Below, one piece after another: positions 16,476 to 23,991 of a DNA stretch of 37,786 bases (position 1 is its first letter; the number at the start of each line of letters is the position of its first letter). Origin of the DNA: Candidatus Omnitrophota bacterium (lineage in GTDB: Bacteria; Omnitrophota; Gorgyraeia; Gygaellales; Profunditerraquicolaceae); the NCBI GenBank assembly GCA_023819035.1, contig JAMWCL010000008.1:1-37786 (forward strand), written 5' to 3'. The notes under the pieces were generated by a model that was not told the origin of the DNA, did no database searches, and saw nothing but the letters and a program-made list of their open reading frames with translations. A program made the position numbers and the translations under genes.

Positions 16476-16783
16476 GGAAGTATTTTATTCTTTTAGGTTT
16501 GGTAATTTTGCTTTGCTATCTTAGTAATTTTATCCATGCTCAGGAGGAAAAGATAATCCTGGAGAATAAATTTGGTAATGTTACATTTTCTCACAAGTTA
16601 CATACAGAATCTATTTCTTGCCAGATTTGCCATCATAAAGGCTTAGATTCACCAAAATGTAGCGATTGCCATACGAAAGACACAGAAGTAAATTACATGA
16701 GTGCTTTTCACAGGAAATGCATAGATTGTCATAAGGAAAAAGCAAAAGGTCCGGTTTCCTGTAATGATTGTCACAAAAAATAA
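16472..16783 (+). CDS. Small tetrahaem c-type cytochrome (class III, c3-like)
   Basis: 103 residues with a signal peptide (about 1-23, cut after IHAQ or nearby) and an 80-residue mature domain. Four CxxCH haem sites are at residues 50-54, 63-67, 83-87 and 97-101. Outside these motifs exactly four other His remain in the mature part (41, 44, 55, 80), enough for bis-His ligation of all four haems. The N-terminal FSHKLH resembles the FxHxxH of cytochromes c3/c7. It is a periplasmic electron carrier. Its place between hemB and ahbD ties it to haem supply, and it is a plausible partner for the anchorless hydrogenase at 26427; both links are inference. Confidence 0.87.
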   Translation: MRKYFILLGLVILLCYLSNFIHAQEEKIILENKFGNVTFSHKLHTESISCQICHHKGLDSPKCSDCHTKDTEVNYMSAFHRKCIDCHKEKAKGPVSCNDCHKK

Positions 16784-17764
16784 ATGATTGTCTCCTGGAA
16801 TGTAACTAAGGCATGTAATTTAAATTGTAAGCATTGCTATCGAGATGCAGGTAAAAAAGACCCTAGCGAATTAAATACAAAAGAAGCAAAAGAACTAATT
16901 AAAGAAATTTCAAAATCTAAATTTAAAATTGTTGTCTTTTCGGGAGGGGAGCCTTTATTAAGAGAAGATATTTATGAATTAATCAGTTTTTCTTCTAAAT
17001 GTGGCTTAAGGCCTGTTTTAGGAACAAATGGTACTTTAATCAATAAAGATGTAGCTAAAAGATTAAAGAAAGCAGGTTTGGGTTGCGCAGGGATTAGTTT
17101 AGATAGTTTAAATCCCGAGATTCATGATGAATTTAGGCAAAAAGAAGGAACGTGGAATAAGGTTTTGGAGGCAATGAAGAATTGTAAAGACGAAGGCCTT
17201 CGATTTCAAGTTCATACAACTGTCCTTAAGATAAATTTTAAAGAGATAACCGAGATTACAGATTTTGCATCCGAATTGGGGGCATCTTCCCACCATATCT
17301 TCTTTTTGGTTCCTACGGGAAGAGGCAGAGAAATTTGTGATTCTTCTCTTAGTCTAACAGAATATAAGATGCTATTAAAAAAAATCTTGGAGAAACAAAA
17401 AGAAACGAATATAGAACTAAAACCTGTATGTGCACCACAATTTCTTCCTCTTTCTAAAAGATTAGGAATAAATATGTCTTTTGAACGTGGATGTATTTGT
17501 GGGATCAGTTATTGCTGCATTCTGCCAAATGGAGATATTTATCCCTGTCCATATTTACCCGTAAAAATAGGAAATATAAGAGAAGATAAATTTAGTCTTA
17601 TATGGCAGAAAGGCGAAATCTTAAATAGATTACGCAGTCTAAATTATAAAGGTAGATGTTCTATTTGTGAATATAGGATTTCTTGTGGTGGATGTCGTGC
17701 ACGGGCTTTCTATTATTCTGGTGATTATATGGCTGAAGATCCGAATTGTATCTTTAAATGTTAA
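16784..17764 (+). CDS. ahbD: Fe-coproporphyrin III decarboxylase / haem synthase, radical SAM (AhbD)
   Basis: 326 residues. AhbD oxidatively decarboxylates the two propionates of Fe-coproporphyrin III to vinyls, making haem b. The radical SAM motif is Cys11, Cys15 and Cys18 (TKACNLNCKHCYRDAG), very close to the N-terminus, then FSGGEPLLRED. The auxiliary-cluster region is characteristic: GCICGISYCCILPNGDIYPC and CSICEYRISCGGCRARA. The start codon directly follows the stop of the cytochrome gene. Distinguished from AhbC by the VPTGRGRE block and the absence of the NHADG motif. Confidence 0.9.
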   Translation: MIVSWNVTKACNLNCKHCYRDAGKKDPSELNTKEAKELIKEISKSKFKIVVFSGGEPLLREDIYELISFSSKCGLRPVLGTNGTLINKDVAKRLKKAGLGCAGISLDSLNPEIHDEFRQKEGTWNKVLEAMKNCKDEGLRFQVHTTVLKINFKEITEITDFASELGASSHHIFFLVPTGRGREICDSSLSLTEYKMLLKKILEKQKETNIELKPVCAPQFLPLSKRLGINMSFERGCICGISYCCILPNGDIYPCPYLPVKIGNIREDKFSLIWQKGEILNRLRSLNYKGRCSICEYRISCGGCRARAFYYSGDYMAEDPNCIFKC

Positions 17765-18210
17765 ATAAAAAAGAAAAGATTCTATTGGAAGAATTACAGA
17801 ATAATTTTCCTTTAAGAAGTAGGCCCTTCTTAGATTTAGCCAAGAGATTAAATTTAAAAGAAAAAGATTTGATTAAAAAAATCAGGGTTTTGAAAAACAG
17901 AGGAATCATAAGATATATAGGTGCGGTCTTTGATCTTAAAAAGATAGGCTTAAAATCAAGCTTGATTGCTTTAAGTGTAAAGAAAAAAGGGTTAAATAGG
18001 GTGGTTAAAATAATTAATAGTTATCCAGAAATTACCCACAATTATCTACGCAGTGATAAATTTAATCTTTGGGCTACGATTTCAGCAAATTCTAATCAAA
18101 AAATTTTAGAGATTATAAGGGATATTAAAAAAAAGACAAAGATAAAGAATATTTTAAATCTAAAGACGATCAAGGTCTTTAAAATCGATGCAAGATTTAA
18201 AATCCCTTAA
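17758..18210 (+). CDS. ahbA: Siroheme decarboxylase subunit A (Lrp/AsnC-like)
   Basis: 150 residues with an N-terminal winged helix (about 1-60) and a C-terminal AsnC-like alpha/beta domain. In the AhbA/AhbB heterodimer this fold is an enzyme that removes the two C12/C18 acetate carboxylates of siroheme, not a DNA-binding regulator. The THNYLRSDKFNLWATI block is the AhbA-type counterpart of the active-site HCYxRxxxxxWPYNxxTMIH of AhbB. It overlaps ahbB by 23 bases. Context (ahbC, ahbD, ahbB) makes the assignment firm over a true Lrp regulator. Confidence 0.87.
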   Translation: MLNKKEKILLEELQNNFPLRSRPFLDLAKRLNLKEKDLIKKIRVLKNRGIIRYIGAVFDLKKIGLKSSLIALSVKKKGLNRVVKIINSYPEITHNYLRSDKFNLWATISANSNQKILEIIRDIKKKTKIKNILNLKTIKVFKIDARFKIP

Positions 18211-18697
18211 AATAATTTCTATTTTAAGCCAATCCTTACCCATTACTGAAAAGCCATTCAGATTAATGGCAGAAAATATGGGTATAGATGAAAAAAGGCT
18301 TTTATTTAATTTAAAAGAATATAAGAGAAAGAAAATTATACGTAGATTTGGAGCAGTCTTAAACCATAGAAGGATAGGTCTAAAAGCAAATGCCTTAGTT
18401 TGTTGGAAGACAAAAGATGTAGATAAAATAGGTAAAATTTTAGCAAGCTATTCTGAAATTTCCCATTGTTATTTAAGAAGAACATATCCTTTCTGGCCAT
18501 ATAATCTTTATACAATGATTCATGCAGAAAATAAATCTAATCTTCTTAAGATCATAAAATCAATATCTAAAAAAATAAGAATATATGATTATAGGATACT
18601 TTATACTTTAAAGGAATTTAAAAAGAAGAGGCAAAATTTAGGTAAGATAAAAAGAGTCAAAAGAAATGAGATTTACCGAATCAAAGAGGTCATATAA
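18188..18697 (+). CDS. ahbB: Siroheme decarboxylase subunit B (Lrp/AsnC-like)
   Basis: 169 residues, a paralogue of AhbA. The diagnostic stretch SHCYLRRTYPFWPYNLYTMI holds the His, Tyr and Arg residues implicated in siroheme binding and decarboxylation. The winged-helix part carries RRFGAVLNHRRIGLKANALV, typical of AhbB and NirD/G/H/L proteins. It forms the heterodimer with AhbA for conversion of siroheme to 12,18-didecarboxysiroheme. The 3' end overlaps hemL by 32 bases. Confidence 0.88.
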   Translation: MQDLKSLKIISILSQSLPITEKPFRLMAENMGIDEKRLLFNLKEYKRKKIIRRFGAVLNHRRIGLKANALVCWKTKDVDKIGKILASYSEISHCYLRRTYPFWPYNLYTMIHAENKSNLLKIIKSISKKIRIYDYRILYTLKEFKKKRQNLGKIKRVKRNEIYRIKEVI

Positions 18698-19937
18698 AAA
18701 AGCAAAAAAATATTTAGTGGGTGGAGTAAATTCACCTGTAAGGGCATTTAAGGCCGTAGGGGGAAACCCCCTGTTTATTAAAAAGGCTAAAGGTTCAAAG
18801 ATTTATGATGTGGATAATAATGAATATATTGATTATGTGATGAGTTGGGGAGCAATTATCTTAGGACATAGTCATCCTCAGGTAATAAAGGAGATTAAGA
18901 AAACCATAGACTTAGGTACAAGTTTCGGTGCTCCTATTGAGAAGGAAACGGAATTGGCAAAGATTATAATTTCTGCCTTTCCTTCTATTGAGAAAATAAG
19001 ATTGGTAAATTCAGGAACTGAAGCTGTAATGAGTGCAATCAGGTTAGCCAGGGGATTTACAAAAAAGAACAAAATTATAAAATTTGAAGGTTGTTATCAC
19101 GGTCATTTTGATTCCTTATTAGTAAAAGCAGGTTCAGGGATTTTAACATTTGGTATTCCGCAATGTGCCGGGATAACTAAGGGTATAAGTAAGGATACAT
19201 ATGTTCTTCCCTTTAATGATATTGATAAAGTGGCAGAATTAATTAAAAGAAAAAATAAGGAAATTTCCTGTGTTATTGTTGAACCTATCTGTGGAAATAT
19301 GGGGTTAGTCTCACCAAAAGAAAATTTTTTATTTCATTTAAGGGAATTAACTAAAAGATATAATATTCTCTTAATATTTGATGAGGTAATTACAGGTTTT
19401 CGCCTTTGTTTTGGGGGTGCTCAGAATATTTATAAAATATCTCCCGATATAACCTGTCTGGGAAAGATAATTGGTGGAGGCTTTCCCCTGGCAGCCCTCG
19501 GAGGTAAAAAAGAAATTATGAAAGATTTAGCACCTGAAGGCAATGTCTATCAAGCAGGTACATTAGCAGGAAATCCTATAGCTGTAAGCGCAGGCCTTAC
19601 AACCTTAAAGATACTGTCTAAGATGGATTATAATGAATTAGAAAAAAAGACAGAAAAACTTTGTAGGGGTATTTCCCATATTTTAAAGAAGAAGAATATT
19701 GATTTTTGTTTAAATCATATAGGCTCAATGTTTTGTCTTTTCTTTACAAAAAAGAGGGTATTTGATCTTAACACAGCCATGACATCAGACACTAAAAAAT
19801 ATGCTTTTTATTTCTGGAAAATGATAAAAAATGGTATATACATTGCCCCTTCACAATTTGAGACAAATTTTCTATCCTTTTCACATTTAGAAGAAGATTT
19901 AGATTTTACATTAAGAGCATTTAAATGCGTCTTTTAA
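18666..19937 (+). CDS. hemL: Glutamate-1-semialdehyde 2,1-aminomutase
   Basis: 423 residues. PLP enzyme converting glutamate-1-semialdehyde to 5-aminolevulinate. The PLP lysine is Lys267 in CLGKIIGGGFPLAALGG; other marks are GGVNSPVRAFKAVGG, VNSGTEAVMSAIRLARG, EGCYHGHFD and the cofactor Asp in LIFDEVITGFR. Together with hemA it supplies ALA by the C5 route. The 3' end overlaps resB by 13 bases. Confidence 0.96.
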   Translation: MRFTESKRSYKKAKKYLVGGVNSPVRAFKAVGGNPLFIKKAKGSKIYDVDNNEYIDYVMSWGAIILGHSHPQVIKEIKKTIDLGTSFGAPIEKETELAKIIISAFPSIEKIRLVNSGTEAVMSAIRLARGFTKKNKIIKFEGCYHGHFDSLLVKAGSGILTFGIPQCAGITKGISKDTYVLPFNDIDKVAELIKRKNKEISCVIVEPICGNMGLVSPKENFLFHLRELTKRYNILLIFDEVITGFRLCFGGAQNIYKISPDITCLGKIIGGGFPLAALGGKKEIMKDLAPEGNVYQAGTLAGNPIAVSAGLTTLKILSKMDYNELEKKTEKLCRGISHILKKKNIDFCLNHIGSMFCLFFTKKRVFDLNTAMTSDTKKYAFYFWKMIKNGIYIAPSQFETNFLSFSHLEEDLDFTLRAFKCVF

Positions 19938-20932
19938 GATTATTATCCTCACCAAGATTAACTTTAATTCTTTTAGCAATTATTATTCTGGTATTAATTT
20001 TGGGGACATTAATTCCCCAGGGCTTATCCTCTCAAGAATATATCAAAAAATATGGCATAAATCTTTTTAGAATATTTAATTTCTTTAAGCTCACAAATCT
20101 TTATCATAGTTTTTGTTTCTTTTTTCTTCTGTTTCTTTTTGCATTTAATCTCTTTTTATGCACCTTAAGGAATCTTAAATCCAGAAAGAATACAGGTCTA
20201 ATTATTACCCATATAAGTATAATTGTAATATTATCTGGCTCATTAATTACTGCAATCTTTAGAAAAAAGGGTTTTCTGGGTATATATGAAGGCCAAATAA
20301 AAGAAGATTTTTTAATTGGAGAAAAATCTTTTCCCTTGAATTTTAAGATAATTTTGGAAGATTTTACTGTAGAATATTATGAACCTGATATTCACCAGCT
20401 CTATGTTTATTTAAAGGATAAAGATAAAAAATTCTTTTTCAAGGCAAAGAATTTAGAGAATTATAAAATTCCGGGCACAGATTATTCTTTTAGAATTCTA
20501 AAATATATCTGTGATTTTTTTATAGATGAATCTGGAAAGATAATAAATAAGTCTTTTCAACCAAAAAATCCCGCTGTTTTATTAGAGATAAAAACACCGC
20601 AGACAAAAGAAGAAAGATGGATATTCGCAAAAGAAAGGCCAAGGCATAAAGATTCAAATATAGAATTTTTTTATGATTTCAGAGAATTAATTAAAGATTA
20701 TAAAAGTAAAGTAAAGATAATTGAGGGAGAAAAAGTTTTAACCAAGACCATAAGGGTAAATGAACCCTTAAAGTATAAGGGCTATATTTTCTATCAAGCA
20801 AGTTACAATCCTGAAGAACCCGATTGGACAGGTTTACAGGTTTCAAAAGATCCTGGATATCCAGTTGTCTTTTTAGGTTTTATACTTTTAGTTATAGGTT
20901 TATTCGGTAATTTTTATAAAAAGAAAATATGA
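19925..20932 (+). CDS. resB: Cytochrome c biogenesis protein ResB (Ccs1)
   Basis: 335 residues. System II cytochrome c assembly factor that works with CcsA to deliver and attach haem to apocytochromes in the periplasm. Three N-terminal membrane helices (about 12-33, 58-80, 90-112), a large periplasmic domain and one C-terminal helix (about 310-330) match the Ccs1/ResB layout. Typical segments are SSPRLTLILLAIIILVLILG and LKYKGYIFYQASY. Shorter than many ResB proteins but with all parts. It overlaps ccsA by 4 bases. Confidence 0.88.
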   Translation: MRLLRLLSSPRLTLILLAIIILVLILGTLIPQGLSSQEYIKKYGINLFRIFNFFKLTNLYHSFCFFFLLFLFAFNLFLCTLRNLKSRKNTGLIITHISIIVILSGSLITAIFRKKGFLGIYEGQIKEDFLIGEKSFPLNFKIILEDFTVEYYEPDIHQLYVYLKDKDKKFFFKAKNLENYKIPGTDYSFRILKYICDFFIDESGKIINKSFQPKNPAVLLEIKTPQTKEERWIFAKERPRHKDSNIEFFYDFRELIKDYKSKVKIIEGEKVLTKTIRVNEPLKYKGYIFYQASYNPEEPDWTGLQVSKDPGYPVVFLGFILLVIGLFGNFYKKKI

Positions 20933-21699
20933 GATTTTCCTTATTTGAACTTACATTAATTTTTTACTTTTTATCAATTATATTTTATCTTTTGGATATT
21001 TTTAAAAATAAAAAAATTGGGGATAAAATTTTAATCCTGGGTTTTATATTTAACAGCCTTCTTATCTTTGAACGTTGGAGATTAGCACAGAGGCCACCCC
21101 TGGCTAATATGTATGAGGCGATAGTATTCTTCAGCTGGTCAGTGGCTTTAGCCTATTTAATCTTTGATCTTAAATTCAAATTAAGATTCTTAGGTTTATT
21201 TGTTGGAATTTTACTTAGCTTGAATTTTGTCTTTGCTTCTTTTTTAGATTCAGAAATTTATTCTTTAGTTCCTGCTTTAAGAAGCAACTGGTTGGCTATA
21301 CATGTAATCAGTTATTTTTTGGGATACGGTCTTTTAACCATTTCTTTTATTTTGAGTTTATTTTATCTTTTTTCTTTTAATAAATTATCTTTGGATATCT
21401 TAAAAAAATTTGATTTCTGGAGTTACCAGTTGGTTTCTTTTGGTTTTCTCTTTTTAACCATAGGCCTTCTTACAGGAGCGGTCTGGGCAAATGTTTGTTG
21501 GGGAAGTTATTGGAGCTGGGATCCAAAAGAAACCTGGGCTTTAATTACTTGGCTGATCTATTTATTCTATCTTCATTCTCGATATTTAGAAGGCGGGAAA
21601 GGGAAGAGATCTTTATATTTGAATCTCCTGGGATTCTTTTCTCTTCTCTTTACTTTTTTTGGTGTAAATTTTCTTCTCTCAGGGTTACACAGTTATTAG
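20929..21699 (+). CDS. ccsA: Cytochrome c assembly protein CcsA (CcsB/ResC-type) with intact WWD motif
   Basis: 256 residues, about eight membrane helices. The haem-handling WWD motif is complete (WGSYWSWDPKETWALITW), and the flanking His residues are present (in LRSNWLAIH and GLHSY). It forms the haem exporter/ligase of System II with ResB. Last gene of the haem operon. Its TAG stop (21697-21699) overlaps the stop of the convergent hypE by three bases plus one, so no terminator fits between the two operons. Confidence 0.93.
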   Translation: MRFSLFELTLIFYFLSIIFYLLDIFKNKKIGDKILILGFIFNSLLIFERWRLAQRPPLANMYEAIVFFSWSVALAYLIFDLKFKLRFLGLFVGILLSLNFVFASFLDSEIYSLVPALRSNWLAIHVISYFLGYGLLTISFILSLFYLFSFNKLSLDILKKFDFWSYQLVSFGFLFLTIGLLTGAVWANVCWGSYWSWDPKETWALITWLIYLFYLHSRYLEGGKGKRSLYLNLLGFFSLLFTFFGVNFLLSGLHSY

Positions 21700-22709
21700 C
21701 AGATACGGGGAAGCTGTTCTCCCGAAAGCATATCTAAGATGCGGAGAGAACCGATCCGTGTACGAATCAATACCTTGGGATGTTTAGATTTTTTAGTTAC
21801 CCTTCCAATAATAGAAGCATTTCTTCCCAAAGGGTGTCTTTGCATTACTCTTAATATTTTTTCTGATTCCTTGGGTGGTGCAAATATTATTACCTTTCCT
21901 TCATTAGCCATATATAGAGGGTCAACCCCTAAGATCTCGCAGAAACCCTTTACCTCTTCTCTAATAGGAAGCCTATCTTCATAGATTTCAATTTCTACAT
22001 TTGAGGAAATGGCAATCTCATTTAATGTAGTAGCCACTCCACCCCGCGTGGGATCCCGCATAACATGGATATTTTTACAGACCTTTAAGATTTTTTGAAT
22101 CATTTCATTTAAAGGTGCACAATCACTTCTTATAGGGGTCTTTAATTTATAATCTCCACGAGCAGACATCACTGCTGTTGCGTGGTCACCGATAAAACCA
22201 TTTATGATTATTTTATCTTCTCCTTTTGCATTTGAGGAGGTTATCTCTACTTCTGATTCTATTACTCCTATCCCATTTGTATTTATAAAGATTTGATCTG
22301 CGCTATTTTTTTCTACTACCTTTAGATCACCGCAGGCGATTCTTACCTGGCTAATTTCGGCAGCTCTTTTCATCGATCTAATAATTTTCTCCAAGATCTT
22401 AATCTCCAGTCCTTCCTCGATAATAAAACCCACGGAGAGATAAACCGGCTTTGCACCCATTACTGCTAAGTCATTGACTGTTCCAAAAACAGCCAATCTT
22501 CCAATGTCGCCTCCCCGGAAAAATAAGGGTTTGACCACAAAAGAATCGCAGGTAAAAGCTAATCTTCCTTTAAGATTAAATACCGCACTATCGTCTAATC
22601 TATTAAGGATTGGATTTGAAAAATTAGGAATAATTAATTCTCTGATTAGCTGATGGGCTAATTTACCACCACCACCGTGGCTCAAGAGTATTCTGGCTTC
22701 TTTTTTCAT
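21696..22709 (-). CDS. hypE: Hydrogenase maturation protein HypE
   Basis: 337 residues, PurM/AIR-synthase-like. HypE dehydrates an S-carbamoyl group on its C-terminal cysteine to thiocyanate, providing CN- for the NiFe site. The C-terminal PRIC ends in the required Cys337. The ATP-binding HGGGGKLAHQLI, DSAVFNLKGRLAFTCDSFVV and MRDPTRGGVATTLNEIA are typical. Last gene of the hypF-C-D-E operon. Start overlaps hypD by 4 bases. Confidence 0.95.
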   Translation of the reverse strand: MKKEARILLSHGGGGKLAHQLIRELIIPNFSNPILNRLDDSAVFNLKGRLAFTCDSFVVKPLFFRGGDIGRLAVFGTVNDLAVMGAKPVYLSVGFIIEEGLEIKILEKIIRSMKRAAEISQVRIACGDLKVVEKNSADQIFINTNGIGVIESEVEITSSNAKGEDKIIINGFIGDHATAVMSARGDYKLKTPIRSDCAPLNEMIQKILKVCKNIHVMRDPTRGGVATTLNEIAISSNVEIEIYEDRLPIREEVKGFCEILGVDPLYMANEGKVIIFAPPKESEKILRVMQRHPLGRNASIIGRVTKKSKHPKVLIRTRIGSLRILDMLSGEQLPRIC

Positions 22710-23788
22710 TGGTTATACTTATACCAGGCAGAGCAGGTTCCTTCCGATGAAACCATGCAAGGTCCGTAAGGATTTTCCGGAGTGCACTTTTTTCCGAATA
22801 ATTTGCATTGGTTAGGATTCCTTGTTCCCCTGAGAACTTGACCGCACAGACAACCTTTGGCTTCCTCTGATTTCTTTTCTTTTATTTTAAATTTATATTT
22901 GGCATCAAATTCTTGGTATTTTTTGTTTAATCGATATCCACTTTTTTTGATTATACCTAATCCTCGCCAATCCGCATCATCTATCTCAAAGACTCTTTTT
23001 AATATCCTCTGGGCTAATTTATTCCCCTCAGGTTTTACCGCACGTCTATACTGAATCTGTACTTCTGCTTTCTTTTGAGATATCTGTCTTAAGAGCATCA
23101 GGATAGATTCTAAGATATCGGTTGGTTCAAAGCCACTTATTACACAGGGTATTCTATAATCTCTGGCAATAAATTCATAGGCTCTACTTCCAATAATTGT
23201 AGATACATGACCGGGACAGATGAAACCATTCAGATTTAGCTCTTTTGCTTCCAAAATTGCTTTCATAGCAGGAGGGATGAGTTTATGATTACAGTAAATA
23301 GAAAAATTATCTATTTTTTCTTTCTTTGCATCCTCAATTACTGAGGCAACTGAAGGAGAGGTTGTCTCAAATCCAACCGCAAGAAAGATTATTTTTTTAT
23401 CCTTTTTGAGCTTAGCAATCTCTAAGGCATCGGATGCACTATAAACAATCCTTATATTAGAACCCTTTGCATGCTCTTTTTCTAAGGAACTTGTTGTCCC
23501 CGGTACTTTTACCATATCTCCAAAGGTAGCAATGATTACATTTTTGTTTCTAACTAAGCTGATCATCTGATCAATGTCTGATTGGCTGGTTACGCATACC
23601 GGACAGCCCGGGCCGGAAATGAGGTTGATATTTTTAGGAAACAGGTTTCTTATTCCTGATTTAAAGATCGCTACCGTATGGGTTCCGCAGACCTCCATAA
23701 GATTTACCCTCTCAATCTTTATTTTTTTTATTTCATTTAAGATCTTCTCTGCTATTCTTTTGTTTCTAAATTCATCTATGTATTTCAT
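22706..23788 (-). CDS. hypD: Hydrogenase maturation protein HypD
   Basis: 360 residues. HypD is the iron-sulfur scaffold on which Fe(CN)2CO is built with HypC. Recognised blocks are MEVCGTHTVAIFKSGI, LISGPGCPVCVTSQSDID, TFGDMVKVPGT, GFETTSPSVA and PCVISGFEPTDIL, and the C-terminal Cys set that binds the [4Fe-4S] cluster (GCLCGQVLRG...C...C...C). The N-terminus overlaps hypC by 4 bases. Confidence 0.96.
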   Translation of the reverse strand: MKYIDEFRNKRIAEKILNEIKKIKIERVNLMEVCGTHTVAIFKSGIRNLFPKNINLISGPGCPVCVTSQSDIDQMISLVRNKNVIIATFGDMVKVPGTTSSLEKEHAKGSNIRIVYSASDALEIAKLKKDKKIIFLAVGFETTSPSVASVIEDAKKEKIDNFSIYCNHKLIPPAMKAILEAKELNLNGFICPGHVSTIIGSRAYEFIARDYRIPCVISGFEPTDILESILMLLRQISQKKAEVQIQYRRAVKPEGNKLAQRILKRVFEIDDADWRGLGIIKKSGYRLNKKYQEFDAKYKFKIKEKKSEEAKGCLCGQVLRGTRNPNQCKLFGKKCTPENPYGPCMVSSEGTCSAWYKYNQ

Positions 23789-23991
23789 ATTCCTTCTAAG
23801 ATTTTCAATGTTTCTTTTGCCTCTCTTTTATTTATCTTCTCAATCCCGAATCCAGCATGAACAAGGATATAATCTCCGATTTTTAAATCTTCTAATAAAC
23901 GAACATCTACCTTACGCAAAACGCCGGCGATATCTACTTTTGCCAAATTCTTTTCAATACTTATAACCTTTGCCGGAATGGCTAAGCACAT
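23785..23991 (-). CDS. hypC: Hydrogenase maturation chaperone HypC
   Basis: 68 residues. Begins MCLAIPAKV, whose Cys2 binds the iron intermediate and HypD or the large-subunit precursor. The OB-fold core with ILVHAGFGIEKINKREA is typical. It shuttles the Fe(CN)2CO unit. It overlaps hypF by 10 bases and hypD by 4. Confidence 0.95.
   Translation of the reverse strand: MCLAIPAKVISIEKNLAKVDIAGVLRKVDVRLLEDLKIGDYILVHAGFGIEKINKREAKETLKILEGI

Noticed and set aside
17758-18697. Two Lrp/AsnC transcription regulators.
   Set aside because: The context between ahbD and hemL and the HCYLRR...WPYNLYTMIH motif identify siroheme decarboxylase subunits rather than regulators.
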